This document shows, piece after piece, positions 20,219 through 29,632 of a stretch of DNA of 64,000 nucleotides. The translations under genes were made by a program, and so were the position numbers. Position 1 is the first letter of the stretch. Every line of letters begins with the position of its first letter. Source of the stretch: Pseudomonas sp. GCEP-101 (GTDB taxonomy: Bacteria; Pseudomonadota; Gammaproteobacteria; Pseudomonadales; Pseudomonadaceae); assembly GCF_025133575.1 (NCBI RefSeq), contig NZ_CP104011.1, positions 1,426,001-1,490,000 of the forward strand, read 5' to 3'. The notes beneath the pieces are model-generated. The model made no database searches. It saw only the letters and a program-made list of their open reading frames with translations, and was not told the DNA's origin.

Positions 20219-21477
20219 TTGTACAGCGATGCCCGCGCCGCCGGCAGGCGCTCGACGCTGCTGGGCTGGAAGCCGCGCTCGCGGAACCAGTGTGCGGTGC
20301 GCGTGGTGAGCACGTAGAGGGTCTTCAGCCCGAGGTTGCGCGCGCGCTGTTCGATGCGTTCGAGCAGGTCGTCGCCGCGCCCGCCGTGGCGATACTCGGG
20401 GTTCACCGCCAGGCACGCCAGCTCGCCGGCATCGGAATCGGCGATGGGATAGAGCGCCGCGCAGGCGATGATCAGCCCTTCGCGCTCGACGATGCTGAAC
20501 TGCTCGATCTCGCGCTCCAGCACCTCGCGGGAGCGACGCACCAGGATGCCCTGCTCTTCCAGCGGGCGAATCAGCTCCAGCAGGCCGCCGACGTCCTCGA
20601 TGCCCGCCTCGCGCAGTTGCTCGAACTGCTCCTGGGCCACCAGGGTGCCGTTGCCGGTGCGGGTGAACAGCTCGCTGAGCAGCGAGCCGTCTTCGGTGTA
20701 GCTGACGATGTGGCTGCGCCGCACGCCCGCGCGGCAGGCCTGGGCGGCGGCGTCCAGCAGCTCGCCCTGGTAGCTCGCGCCGAGGCGCTCCAGGTGCGCC
20801 GGCACCTGCTGCGGGCGCAGTTCGCGCACCAGCTTGCCGTCGTCGTCCAGCAGGCCGCGTTCGGCCCCGTAGAGGATCAGCTTGTCCGCACCCAGGTCGA
20901 TGGCCGCGCGCATGGCCACGTCCTCGCAGGCGAGGTTGAAGATTTCCCCGGTGGGCGAGTAGCCCAGCGGCGAGAGCAGCACGATGCTGCGCTCGTCGAG
21001 CTGGCGGTTGATGCCCTTGCGGTCGATGCGCCGCACTTCGCCGGTGTGGTGGTAGTCGATGCCGTCGACCACGCCGATCGGCCGCGCGGTGACGAAGTTG
21101 CCGGCGGTCACGCGCAGGCGCGAGCCCTGCATCGGCGAGGCGGCCATGTCCATCGACAGGCGCGCTTCGATGGCGATGCGCAGGCTGCCGACGGCGTCGA
21201 TGACGCAGTCCAGGGTCGGCGCATCGGTGACCCGCAGGCCACGGTGGAAGCGCGGCGCCAGCCCGTGGGAGGCCAGGCGCGCCTCGATCTGCGGGCGCGA
21301 ACCATGGACCAGCACCAGGCGCACGCCCAGGCTGTGCAGCAGCACCAGGTCGTGGACGATATTGCCGAAATTGGGGTCTTCGACGCCCTCGCCGGGCAGC
21401 ATCACCACGAAGGTGCAGTCGCGGTGGGAATTGATGTAGGGCGAAGCGTGGCGCAGCCAGTTGACGTAGTCGTGCAT
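20179..21477 (-). CDS. argA: N-acetylglutamate synthase (amino-acid acetyltransferase)
   Basis: A 432-residue bifunctional-fold enzyme. The N-terminal half is an amino-acid-kinase domain (VLVHGSRPQIEARL and following) that binds arginine for feedback inhibition; the C-terminal GNAT domain (AALYPIADSDAGELACLAVN, then RGDDLLERIE) transfers acetyl from acetyl-CoA to glutamate. It is the first step of arginine synthesis. The start at 21477 (MHDYVNWLRHASPYIN) fits the usual family N-terminus; the frame extends to 21534. It lies downstream of argE on the same strand with a 184-base gap. Its 3' end overlaps the opposite small ORF. Confidence 0.96.
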   Translation of the reverse strand: MHDYVNWLRHASPYINSHRDCTFVVMLPGEGVEDPNFGNIVHDLVLLHSLGVRLVLVHGSRPQIEARLASHGLAPRFHRGLRVTDAPTLDCVIDAVGSLRIAIEARLSMDMAASPMQGSRLRVTAGNFVTARPIGVVDGIDYHHTGEVRRIDRKGINRQLDERSIVLLSPLGYSPTGEIFNLACEDVAMRAAIDLGADKLILYGAERGLLDDDGKLVRELRPQQVPAHLERLGASYQGELLDAAAQACRAGVRRSHIVSYTEDGSLLSELFTRTGNGTLVAQEQFEQLREAGIEDVGGLLELIRPLEEQGILVRRSREVLEREIEQFSIVEREGLIIACAALYPIADSDAGELACLAVNPEYRHGGRGDDLLERIEQRARNLGLKTLYVLTTRTAHWFRERGFQPSSVERLPAARASLYNYQRNSQVFEKAL

Positions 21478-21661
21478 TGCTTGAAAAGCCTGTCGTTCGA
21501 GTGGGCGGAAAGCTGTCGGATGCGGCCGGGGCACGGCCTGAGGCGGCGCGGTTATCGTCGTCGCATGAACATCGACAGGTTTCTCCTCTTGGATAGGGTG
21601 GGCCCGTTATCGGGGCGCTCTACAGGCAACGCTTCAGCGGTGGCTGACGTCGGAAACAGTC

Positions 21662-22801
21662 CTACAGACAGTAATGACGGATCAGCCCGCGCAGTAATTC
21701 GACGCACGGCTCGATTCGGTCGAGCGCCAGGTGTTCGTCCGGCTGGTGGGCGCAGGCAATGTCGCCGGGGCCCAGCACCAGGGTCTGGCAGCCGAGCTGC
21801 TGAAGATACGGTGCTTCGGTGCCAAAGGCTACCGCTTGTGCCGTGTGCCCGGTCAGACTTTCGGCCAGCCGCACCAGTTCGCTCTGCGCCGGCTCCTCGA
21901 AGGGTGGCACGGCGGGGAACAACGGCGCGTAGTCGATCTTCACCGCATGGCGTTCGGCGACGGGTACGAGGCGCTCGCGGATGGCGTGGCGCAGCACGTC
22001 CGGGTCCATCCCCGGCAGGGGGCGCAGGTCGAACTCCAGGGCGCACTGGCCGCAGATGCGGTTGGGATTGTCGCCGCCGTGGATGCAGCCCAGGTTGAGG
22101 GTGGGCTGCGGCACGCTGAACTGCGGATTGTTGAACTGCGCCTGCCACTGGCTGCGCAGGCCCTGCAATTTGCCCATCACCGCCTGCATCGCCTCCAGCG
22201 CACTGCGCCCCAGGCTCGGGTCGGAGGAGTGGCCGCTCTGCCCGAGGATGTCGATGCGCTCCATCATCACGCCCTTGTGCAGGCGGATCGGCTTGAGATT
22301 GGTCGGCTCGCCGATCACCGCCGCGCGCCCCAGCGGCCGCCCTGCCTCGGCCAGCGCGCGGGCGCCGGCCATGGAGCTTTCCTCGTCGCAGGTGGCCAGC
22401 AGGATCAGCGGCTGCTTGAACGGCTGCCCCAGCAGCGGCAGCAGCGCCTCGATGGCCAGGGCGAAGAAGCCCTTCATGTCGCAGGCGCCCAGGCCGAACC
22501 AGCGCCCGTCACGTTCGCTCAGGCCCAGCGGGTCGCTTTTCCACAGGGCTTCGTCGTAGGGCACGGTGTCGGTGTGGCCGGCCAGCACCAGGCCGCCGGG
22601 GCCACTGCCGAGGGTGGCGAGCAGGTTGAACTTGCCCGGCGACACCGGCTGCATCTCGCAGGCGAAGCCCAGGTCCACCAGCCAGTTGCCGAGCAGCTCG
22701 ACCACCGGGCGATTGGACTGGTCCAGCGCGGGCTGGGTGCAACTGACCGACGGCAGCGCGATTAGCTCGGCGAAACGTTGTTTGAGTGGCGGCAACGGCA
22801 T
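21662..22801 (-). CDS. argE: acetylornithine deacetylase
   Basis: A 379-residue M20-family metallohydrolase. Metal-binding and catalytic segments are visible: LAGHTDTVPYD (about 75-85), GLGACDMKGFFA with the bridging aspartate, and ATCDEESSMAGA with the catalytic glutamate pair. It converts N-acetylornithine to ornithine in arginine synthesis. The start at 22801 (MPLPPLKQRFAELIALPSVS) matches the family; the frame runs on to 22921 across the promoter. The pairing with argA is a natural arginine unit, although pseudomonads mostly recycle acetyl groups with ArgJ. Confidence 0.93.
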   Translation of the reverse strand: MPLPPLKQRFAELIALPSVSCTQPALDQSNRPVVELLGNWLVDLGFACEMQPVSPGKFNLLATLGSGPGGLVLAGHTDTVPYDEALWKSDPLGLSERDGRWFGLGACDMKGFFALAIEALLPLLGQPFKQPLILLATCDEESSMAGARALAEAGRPLGRAAVIGEPTNLKPIRLHKGVMMERIDILGQSGHSSDPSLGRSALEAMQAVMGKLQGLRSQWQAQFNNPQFSVPQPTLNLGCIHGGDNPNRICGQCALEFDLRPLPGMDPDVLRHAIRERLVPVAERHAVKIDYAPLFPAVPPFEEPAQSELVRLAESLTGHTAQAVAFGTEAPYLQQLGCQTLVLGPGDIACAHQPDEHLALDRIEPCVELLRGLIRHYCL

Positions 22802-22989
22802 GGCGTACTCCGGAAGACAGGCCCTCACTATGGACCATGCGGCGATGCGGTAAAACCTCGCGGAGCCCGGCAGGAATGGTGAAGTCCTGTAGACTGCATG
22901 ACTTTGAAGTCTTTTTCGCACCCGTCGTTCCGTCCTTCATACAGCAGGATGGGAAATCGGACGCGACCGCTCTGAACCGGACCCCCGCC

Positions 22990-24354
22990 ATGCAGAAAGA
23001 AACCGAAATCAAACTGCGCGCCAGTCGCGAGACCCTCGAAGCCCTGCGCGAGCACCCGGCGCTGAAGAAGCGCAACAAATCCGGCTGGGAGCCCCGTGAG
23101 CTGTTCAACCAGTACTACGACACGCCGGCCCGCGACCTGGCCCGCGCCCGCGTGGCGCTGCGCCTGCGCAAGGACGGCGAGCAGTTCATCCAGACCCTCA
23201 AGACCCGCGGCCAGAGCGTGGCCGGGCTGTCCGAGCGCAACGAGTGGGACTGGTACCTGGAGAAGAACAAGCTCGACCTGAAGAAACTCGACGACCAGTG
23301 CTGGCCGGTCGCCCTGGCCGACCTGGACAAGAAGACCCTCAAGCCGATCTTCAGCACCGATTTCACCCGCCAGCGCGCCGAGATCGCCTGGGGCCGCGGC
23401 AAGGCCAAGGTGGTGATCGAAGCCGCGCTGGACCTGGGCAAGGTGGTCGCCGGCAAGCAGGCCGAGGAGATCTGCGAGCTGGAACTGGAACTGCGCCAGG
23501 GCGAGCCCGAGGCGCTGCTGGACCTGGCCATCGAACTCGCCGCCGACCTTGCGCTGATGCCCTGCGACATCAGCAAGGCCGAGCGCGGCTACCGCCTGTT
23601 CGACCCGGCCAGCTACAGCGTGCAGCCCGACACCCAGAAGCTGCTGCATGAAACCCCGCTGGACGGCGCCTTTGCGGCGCTGTCGTGGTCGCTGCTGGGC
23701 AGCAGCCAGCGCCTGGCCGAGCAATACCGCTTCAACGGCCACTGGAGCCTGCTGGAAAGCTGGCTGCAGCAACTGGTCGACCTGCGCGCCCTGCTCGGCA
23801 GCCTTGGCCAGGCCGTGCCGCGCGCCAGCACCCGCGAACTGCGCGCCGCCCTCGATGCCCTGATCGCCGACTGGCAGCCGCGCATCGAACAAGGCCGCCA
23901 CGACGAATCCGTGCGCCAGCAGATGCCCGCTGCCTTCCGCGAGGAACTGGCGAACCTGCGCTGGGGTCAGTTCTCCCTGAGCACTTCGCGCTGGCTGCTG
24001 GGCAAGGCCTGGACCGTGGAGCGCAACGAGCGCGCCAACCGCCTGGGCGGCTCCGCCGTCGGCAAGTGGCTGCAGCGCACCCTGGCCGAAGAGGCGCAGG
24101 CCATGCCGCTGCAACGCGCCCAGCAATTGCCCGAAGTGCTCGCCGACCAGCTGCCGCGCCTGCAGCGCATGCTGGTCTGGCTGCGCCTGGCGCGTAGCGT
24201 GCTGGAGCTGCCGGAAACCGACCGCCTGTACGGCGAGCTGGCCAAGCTGCAGGAGCTGCTCGTGACGCCCGACGCCGAGGGGCGCCTGGATGCCCTGGCG
24301 GCTCAGGCCCATACTGTGCTGACCCTCAAGTCGTGGAAGGCGCTTTTGAAATAA
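22990..24354 (+). CDS. CYTH and CHAD domain protein
   Basis: A 454-residue cytoplasmic protein. The N-terminal CYTH domain begins MQKETEIKLRAS, with the signature ExExK (ETEIK) and further paired charged strands; CYTH enzymes act on triphosphate substrates such as inorganic triphosphate. The C-terminal half is a helical CHAD domain rich in arginine and histidine, which in other proteins binds polyphosphate. The start at 22990 follows the CYTH signature; the open frame extends to 22786 across the argE promoter region. It diverges from argE. A role in polyphosphate or triphosphate turnover is inferred from the domains. Confidence 0.9.
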   Translation: MQKETEIKLRASRETLEALREHPALKKRNKSGWEPRELFNQYYDTPARDLARARVALRLRKDGEQFIQTLKTRGQSVAGLSERNEWDWYLEKNKLDLKKLDDQCWPVALADLDKKTLKPIFSTDFTRQRAEIAWGRGKAKVVIEAALDLGKVVAGKQAEEICELELELRQGEPEALLDLAIELAADLALMPCDISKAERGYRLFDPASYSVQPDTQKLLHETPLDGAFAALSWSLLGSSQRLAEQYRFNGHWSLLESWLQQLVDLRALLGSLGQAVPRASTRELRAALDALIADWQPRIEQGRHDESVRQQMPAAFREELANLRWGQFSLSTSRWLLGKAWTVERNERANRLGGSAVGKWLQRTLAEEAQAMPLQRAQQLPEVLADQLPRLQRMLVWLRLARSVLELPETDRLYGELAKLQELLVTPDAEGRLDALAAQAHTVLTLKSWKALLK

Positions 24355-24384
24355 TCTTCCGGCGAGCGGCGCGCCCGGGCTCTT

Positions 24385-24459
24385 CGCAGGAGCGAGTTCG
24401 CTCGCGAACCAGACCTGGCACCGTGCCAACGAGGTTCGCGAGCAAGCGCGCTCCTACAG
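24385..24459. repeat. REPIN-like inverted doublet, GTAGGAGCGAGC family (diverged)
   Basis: Left unit GCAGGAGCGAGTTCGCTCGC and right unit GCGAGCAAGCGCGCTCCTAC face each other across about 30 bases. Each has one or two substitutions against the other copies. It lies between the CYTH gene and the ATPase gene. Confidence 0.8.
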
Positions 24460-24499
24460 ATCGCCGCGACCCGGCCCGCCACGCCCCACAGGAGTTCTG

Positions 24500-26284
24500 A
24501 TGTCCGTCTTCGCTTCCTCCGCCCAGGACCGTCTGCTCGACCTGGGCGATATCCTCCGCGAACTGGTCGCCCAGGGCCGCGTCGATCAGAACGACGCCGA
24601 ACAATGCCTGGCGATCCGCCGCAGCGCGGTGAAGAACCAGCAGCATCCGCTGGAGTTCCTCGCCGCGCAGCAGGTCGAGGACCGTCAGCGGCCGGGACGC
24701 AAGCTGGACCTGGAAACCCTGGTGCATTGGCTGGCGGAGTTCTCCGGCCAGCCTTACCTGCGCATCGACCCGCTGAAGATCGACGTCGCCTCGCTGACCC
24801 CGCTGATGTCCTACGCCTTCGCCCAGCGCCACCAGATCCTGGCGGTGGCGGTCAGCCCGGACGAAGTCACCATCGCCAGCGCCCAGCCCTTCGTGCGCGC
24901 CTGGGAGAGTAACCTCACCCACGTGCTCAAGCGGCCGATCAGGCGCGTGGTGGCCAACCCGGTGGACATCCAGCGCTTCACCGTGGAGTTCTACCGCCTG
25001 GCCAAGTCGGTCAGCGGCGCCACCGCCAAGGACATGAAGCTCAGCGGCGTCGGCAACTTCGAGCAATTGCTCAACCTGGGCGCCAGCGACCAGGAGCCCG
25101 ATGCCAACGACGCGCACATCGTCACCATCGTCGACTGGCTGTTCCAGTACGCCTTCCAGCAGCGCGCCAGCGACATCCACATCGAGCCGCGCCGCGAGCA
25201 GGGCACGGTGCGCTTCCGCATCGACGGCGTGCTGCACAACGTCTACCAGTTCCCGCCCCAGGTGAGCATGGCGGTGGTCAGCCGCCTGAAGACTCTGGGC
25301 CGCATGAACGTCGCCGAGAAGCGCAAGCCGCAGGACGGCCGGGTGAAGACCAAGACCCCGGACGGCGCCGAAGTCGAACTGCGCCTGTCGACGCTGCCCA
25401 CGGCCTTCGGCGAGAAGATGGTGATGCGGATCTTCGACCCCGAGGTGCTGCTCAAGACCTTCGACCAGCTGGGCTTCTCGCCGGACGACCTGCGCCGCTG
25501 GGAGAGCATGACCAGCCAGCCCAACGGCATCATCCTGGTCACCGGGCCGACCGGTTCGGGCAAGACCACCACGCTCTACACCACGCTCAAGCAACTGGCG
25601 ACCGACGAGGTGAACGTCTGCACCATCGAGGACCCGATCGAGATGATCGAGCCCACGTTCAACCAGATGCAGGTGCAGCACAACATCGACCTGACCTTCG
25701 CCAGCGGCGTACGCGCCCTGCTGCGCCAGGACCCGGACATCATCATGGTCGGCGAGATCCGCGACCTGGAGACCGCCGAGATGGCGATCCAGGCGGCGCT
25801 CACCGGCCACCTGGTGCTCTCCACGTTGCACACCAACGACTCGCCCACCGCCATCACCCGCCTGCTGGAACTGGGCGTGCCCTACTACCTGATCCGCGCC
25901 ACCGTGCTCGGCGTCATGGCCCAGCGCCTGGTGCGCACCCTGTGCCCGCACTGCAAGGCGCCGATGGAACTGCACGAGGAAGACTGGCAGGAAGTCACCC
26001 GCCCCTGGAACGCCCCGCTGCCCACCGGCGCGCACCAGGCCGTGGGCTGCCTGGAGTGCCGCGACACCGGCTACCGGGGCCGGGCCGGGGTGTACGAGAT
26101 CATGCTGCTGAGCGAATCGCTGAAGGAGCTGATCACCGCCGATACCGACCTCATCCCGCTGCGCCGCCAGGCCTTCAAGGAAGGCATGCGCAGCCTGCGC
26201 CTGTCCGGCGCACAGAAGGTCGCGGCAGGCCTGACGACCATCGAGGAAGTGCTGCGGGTCACACCGCAAAGCGAGCAGAAGTGA
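24500..26284 (+). CDS. GspE/PilB-family secretion ATPase
   Basis: A 594-residue hexameric-type ATPase. An N-terminal MshEN-like region is followed by the core with Walker A GPTGSGKTTT, the Asp box (CTIEDPIEMIEP), Walker B (DPDIIMVGEIRD) and the His box (HLVLSTLHTND). A zinc-binding cysteine set CPHC and CLEC comes late, as in GspE/PilB. No other type II or type IV pilus gene lies nearby, so this is an orphan energiser that must work with a system elsewhere or on its own. A similar stand-alone gene exists next to the CYTH protein in P. aeruginosa (recalled). Confidence 0.92.
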   Translation: MSVFASSAQDRLLDLGDILRELVAQGRVDQNDAEQCLAIRRSAVKNQQHPLEFLAAQQVEDRQRPGRKLDLETLVHWLAEFSGQPYLRIDPLKIDVASLTPLMSYAFAQRHQILAVAVSPDEVTIASAQPFVRAWESNLTHVLKRPIRRVVANPVDIQRFTVEFYRLAKSVSGATAKDMKLSGVGNFEQLLNLGASDQEPDANDAHIVTIVDWLFQYAFQQRASDIHIEPRREQGTVRFRIDGVLHNVYQFPPQVSMAVVSRLKTLGRMNVAEKRKPQDGRVKTKTPDGAEVELRLSTLPTAFGEKMVMRIFDPEVLLKTFDQLGFSPDDLRRWESMTSQPNGIILVTGPTGSGKTTTLYTTLKQLATDEVNVCTIEDPIEMIEPTFNQMQVQHNIDLTFASGVRALLRQDPDIIMVGEIRDLETAEMAIQAALTGHLVLSTLHTNDSPTAITRLLELGVPYYLIRATVLGVMAQRLVRTLCPHCKAPMELHEEDWQEVTRPWNAPLPTGAHQAVGCLECRDTGYRGRAGVYEIMLLSESLKELITADTDLIPLRRQAFKEGMRSLRLSGAQKVAAGLTTIEEVLRVTPQSEQK

Positions 26285-26404
26285 GCCACCCGTCAGTCGC
26301 TTGAGAAAAGTCCTCGGGCGGCTGCTGCACTTTCCTGCATGCCAGCCTGGCGTGCCGGTTACACTCGATCCTCCCCTATCCACGCCAGACAAGGAGTCCT
26401 TCGC

Positions 26405-27331
26405 ATGGAAATCGGCAGCGTCGCCCTGCTTTTCGTCATTCTCGCCATCGTCATCGTTCTCATGGGGTTCAAGGTCGTGCCCCAGGGCTACGAATGGACC
26501 ATCGAGCGCTTCGGCCGCTACACCGTCACCTTGAAGCCGGGCCTGAGCATCATCATTCCGGTGGTGGACCGCGTCGGGCAGAAGATCAACATGATGGAGC
26601 GCGTGCTCGACGTGCCGCCGCAGGAAGCGATCAGCGCCGACAACGCCATCGTGCAGATCGACGCCGTGTGCTTCTTCCAGGTGGTCGACGCGGCGCGCGC
26701 GGCCTATGAAGTGAGCGGGCTGGAAAACGCCGTGCGCAACCTGGTGATGACCAACATCCGCACCGTGCTCGGCTCCATGGAGCTGGACCACATGCTCAGC
26801 CAGCGCGACGCGATCAACGAGCGCCTGCTGCGCACCGTCGACGAGGCCACTGCGCCCTGGGGCCTGAAGGTCACCCGCATCGAGATCAAGGACATCAGCC
26901 CGCCGGCCGACCTGGTGGAAGCCATGGCCAGCCAGATGAAGGCCGAGCGCCTGAAGCGCGCGCAGATCCTCGAGGCCGAAGGCCGCCGCGCCGCCGAAAT
27001 CCTCACCGCCGAGGGCAAGAAGCAGGCGCAGATCCTCGAAGCCGAGGGCCTGCGCCAGTCGGCCTTCCTCGAATCCGAAGCCCGCGAGCGCCAGGCCGAG
27101 GCCGAAGCCAAGGCGACCCAGGTGGTCTCCGAAGCCATCGCCAGCGGCAACGTGCAGGCGATCAACTACTTCGTCGCGCAGAAATACGTCGACGCCCTCG
27201 GCCAACTGGCCAGCTCCAACAACAGCAAGATCGTGCTGATGCCGCTGGAGGCCAGCCAGGTGATCGGCGCGGTCGGCGGCATCGGCGAGATCGTCAAGGC
27301 CACCTTCGGCGACAACAAGGGCCGTAGCTGA
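26405..27331 (+). CDS. SPFH/Band 7 membrane protein (QmcA-like)
   Basis: A 308-residue protein: one N-terminal transmembrane helix ([17 protein letters not shown]), an SPFH/stomatin domain ([16 protein letters not shown] and following), then an alanine/glutamate-rich coiled coil ([20 protein letters not shown]) around residues 190-240. Such proteins form large ring assemblies in the inner membrane that organise lipid domains and proteases. The start at 26405 is preceded by AAGGAG; an in-frame start at 26339 is not. The stop overlaps the NfeD start by one base (TGATG), so the pair is coupled, matching the common stomatin-NfeD pairing. Confidence 0.93.
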   Translation: MEIGSVALLFVILAIVIVLMGFKVVPQGYEWTIERFGRYTVTLKPGLSIIIPVVDRVGQKINMMERVLDVPPQEAISADNAIVQIDAVCFFQVVDAARAAYEVSGLENAVRNLVMTNIRTVLGSMELDHMLSQRDAINERLLRTVDEATAPWGLKVTRIEIKDISPPADLVEAMASQMKAERLKRAQILEAEGRRAAEILTAEGKKQAQILEAEGLRQSAFLESEARERQAEAEAKATQVVSEAIASGNVQAINYFVAQKYVDALGQLASSNNSKIVLMPLEASQVIGAVGGIGEIVKATFGDNKGRS

Positions 27332-27777
27332 TGCTGGGCTTCCTGGAACACCTGGGCTTCTGGGACTGGCTGGGCCTGGGCATCGTCCTGCTGATCCTGG
27401 AGATCTTCGGTGCCGGCGGCTACCTGCTGTGGATCGGCATCGCCGCGGCGCTGACCGGCGTGCTGTCGTTCCTGCTGCCGGGGCTGGACTGGGTCTGGCA
27501 ATGCCTGGCGTTCGGCGTGCTGGCGATCCTCACCGCGCTCTACTGGTGGAACCACCAGCGCCTGAACAAACGCCAGGCCGTACCCTCCAGCCTCAACCGC
27601 CGCGGCAGCGAGCTGGTCGGGCGGCAGTTCACCCTGCACGACGCCATCGTCGGCGGACGCGGCAAGATCCGCGTGGGCGACAGCGTCTGGCTGGTCAGCG
27701 GGCCGGACCTGCCCGTCGGCGCGCAGGTGCGCGTGACCGGGCAGGATGGCGTGCTGCTTCTCGTCGAACCCGTCTGA
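27331..27777 (+). CDS. NfeD-family membrane protein
   Basis: A 148-residue short NfeD: three hydrophobic segments in the first ~80 residues (such as WLGLGIVLLILEIFGAGGYL) and a C-terminal OB-fold-like domain (LVGRQFTLHDAIVGGRGKIR). NfeD proteins act with stomatin/SPFH partners at the inner membrane, which fits its one-base overlap with the upstream SPFH gene. The long protease domain of full-size NfeD is absent, as is usual for this short class. Confidence 0.92.
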   Translation: MLGFLEHLGFWDWLGLGIVLLILEIFGAGGYLLWIGIAAALTGVLSFLLPGLDWVWQCLAFGVLAILTALYWWNHQRLNKRQAVPSSLNRRGSELVGRQFTLHDAIVGGRGKIRVGDSVWLVSGPDLPVGAQVRVTGQDGVLLLVEPV

Positions 27778-27798
27778 GCGCCGATCTAGCCGGTATCT

Positions 27799-27869
27799 GT
27801 AGGAGCGAGCTTGCTCGCGAACATGCCCCGCTGCGAGTGTTGGTTCGCGAGCAAGCTCGCTCCTACGAA
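27799..27869. repeat. REPIN-like inverted doublet, GTAGGAGCGAGC family
   Basis: TGTAGGAGCGAGCTTGCTCG and CGAGCAAGCTCGCTCCTACG form a perfect inverted pair over 20 bases, separated by a ~25-base spacer. It lies directly before the shared NfeD/lgt terminator. Confidence 0.88.
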
Positions 27870-27872
27870 AAG

Positions 27873-27904
27873 CAAAAAAGCCCGCCAATCGGCGGGCTTT
27901 TTCA
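27873..27904. terminator. bidirectional Rho-independent terminator (nfeD / lgt)
   Basis: AAAAAAGCCCGCC-AATC-GGCGGGCTTTTT: a 7-8 pair stem flanked by an A-run and a T-run. It can end transcription from both convergent genes. Confidence 0.88.
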
Positions 27905-27916
27905 TTCAGGCGACAC

Positions 27917-28717
27917 TCAGCTCGCAGCCGGCTGTGCCGGGGCGCGGCGGTAGGCCCACACCATCAGCGCGATACCGCCCAGCACCATCGGCACGCACAG
28001 CACCTGGCCCATGGTCAGCCAGCCCCACGCCAGGTAGCCCAGCTGGGCATCCGGCACGCGGACGAACTCGACGATGAAGCGGAAGATGCCGTAGCACAGC
28101 ACGAACAGGCCGGACACCGAGGCAGTCGGGCGCGGCTTGCGGGTGAACAGCCAGAGCACGACGAACAGCGCCACGCCTTCCAGCGCGAACTGGTACAGCT
28201 GCGACGGATGGCGCGGATACGGGCCGCCGGTGGGGAAGATCATCGCCCAGGGCACGTCGGTCACCTTGCCCCACAGCTCGCCGTTGATGAAGTTGCCGAT
28301 GCGCCCGGCGCCCAGGCCGATCGGCACCAGCGGCGCGATCAGGTCCATCAGCTGGAAGAAGCTCTTGTTGTTGCGCTTGCCGAACCACCAGGTGGCCAGC
28401 ATCACGCCGATCAGACCACCATGGAACGACATGCCGCCCTTCCACACCTCGAAGATCAGCGTCGGGTTGGCGATGTACTCGTCCAGGTTGTAGAACAGCA
28501 CGTAGCCCAGGCGACCGCCCAGGACCACGCCGCACGCCACCCAGAAGACCAGGTCGGAGAGCTTCTCCTTGGTCCAGGTCGGGTCGAAATCCTTCAGCTT
28601 GCGCGACGCCAGCAGCCAGGCGCCGCCGATGCCGATCAGGTACATCAGGCCGTACCAGTGGATTTTCAGCGGCCCGAGCGATACGGCAACCGGGTCGATC
28701 TGTGGATAAGGCAGCAT
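27917..28717 (-). CDS. lgt: prolipoprotein diacylglyceryl transferase
   Basis: A 266-residue polytopic inner-membrane enzyme that moves a diacylglyceryl group from phosphatidylglycerol to the lipobox cysteine of prolipoproteins, the first step of lipoprotein maturation. The Lgt signature [15 protein letters not shown] with the essential arginine and asparagine is visible near the middle, and the start [26 protein letters not shown] is the normal N-terminus. Full length. The TauE-type gene is 19 bases upstream on the same strand, so the two are probably co-transcribed. Confidence 0.97.
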   Translation of the reverse strand: MLPYPQIDPVAVSLGPLKIHWYGLMYLIGIGGAWLLASRKLKDFDPTWTKEKLSDLVFWVACGVVLGGRLGYVLFYNLDEYIANPTLIFEVWKGGMSFHGGLIGVMLATWWFGKRNNKSFFQLMDLIAPLVPIGLGAGRIGNFINGELWGKVTDVPWAMIFPTGGPYPRHPSQLYQFALEGVALFVVLWLFTRKPRPTASVSGLFVLCYGIFRFIVEFVRVPDAQLGYLAWGWLTMGQVLCVPMVLGGIALMVWAYRRAPAQPAAS

Positions 28718-28736
28718 CCGCTTCTCCTAGCAGGAA

Positions 28737-29519
28737 TCAGATCAGGAAACTCAAGCCCACGCCGAACAGCAGCAGGGCGAACAAACGCTTCAGGACCTTG
28801 GCGGGCAAGCGATGCGCCAGCCGTGCCCCGATGCGGGCGAAGAACATGCTGGTGACGGCAATGCCGACCAGCGCCGGGAGGTAGACGAAACCCAGGCTCA
28901 GCGGCGGCAACTGGTCGTGGTGCCAGCCGACGACGATGAAGGATATCGCGCCGGCGATGGCGATCGGCAGGCCGCACGCCGAGGAAGTCGCAACCGCCTG
29001 TTGCATGGAGACGCCGCGCCAGCTCAGGAAAGGCACGGTCAGCGAACCGCCGCCGATGCCGAAGATCGCCGACGCCCAGCCCACCAGGCCGCCGGCCACG
29101 CCCAGGCCGAAGCGCCCCGGCAGCTCGCGCGCGCCCTTGGGTTGCAGGCCCAGGGCCATCTGCAGCGACACCAGGATGGCGAAACTGCCGATGATCTTCT
29201 GCAGCACCGGCCCCTGGATCTTCGCGGCGGTGATCGCGCCCAGCGCGCTGCCGACCAGGATGCCGACGGTCATCCAGGCGAACACCGGCCAGCGCACCGC
29301 GCCGCGGCGGTGGTGTTCGAGGATCGAATTGACCGAGGTGAAGATGATGGTCGCCAGCGAGGTACCAACCGCCATCTGGGTCAGCACGTCGGGCGAAAAA
29401 CCGTGGGCGCCGAAGCTGAACACCAGGGCGGGGACGATGATCAACCCGCCGCCGACGCCGAACAGGCCGGCGAGCACGCCAGCACAGGCGCCAAGCACCA
29501 GGTAGAGCACGAACTCCAT
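28737..29519 (-). CDS. TauE/SafE-family membrane permease
   Basis: A 260-residue protein with about eight hydrophobic helices and the glycine-rich GLFGVGGGLIIVPAL repeat of the TauE/SafE (sulfite/organosulfonate exporter) family, repeated in the second half as AIFGIGGGSLTVPFL. The substrate is unknown; an organic anion such as sulfite or sulfoacetate is the usual guess. The start at 29519 (MEFVLYLVLGACAG) is the first that begins with the membrane helix; the open frame runs to 29618. It sits upstream of lgt and diverges from the NRDE gene. Confidence 0.9.
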   Translation of the reverse strand: MEFVLYLVLGACAGVLAGLFGVGGGLIIVPALVFSFGAHGFSPDVLTQMAVGTSLATIIFTSVNSILEHHRRGAVRWPVFAWMTVGILVGSALGAITAAKIQGPVLQKIIGSFAILVSLQMALGLQPKGARELPGRFGLGVAGGLVGWASAIFGIGGGSLTVPFLSWRGVSMQQAVATSSACGLPIAIAGAISFIVVGWHHDQLPPLSLGFVYLPALVGIAVTSMFFARIGARLAHRLPAKVLKRLFALLLFGVGLSFLI

Positions 29520-29632
29520 GGGCAACCTCGGGCAACAAAGCGGGCATGGTAGCCGAAGGCTCCGGGGCGCTCCAGCCACTCCGGGACTTCGCTGGATGTT
29601 GATAGACTGCGGACACACTACGGAGTTCGCCC

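Noticed and set aside
24326..27205. 959-codon open frame antisense to the ATPase and SPFH genes
   Set aside because: It spans two well-supported genes and their gap on the other strand and has shadow-like composition. Its length alone is not evidence in DNA with so few stop codons.
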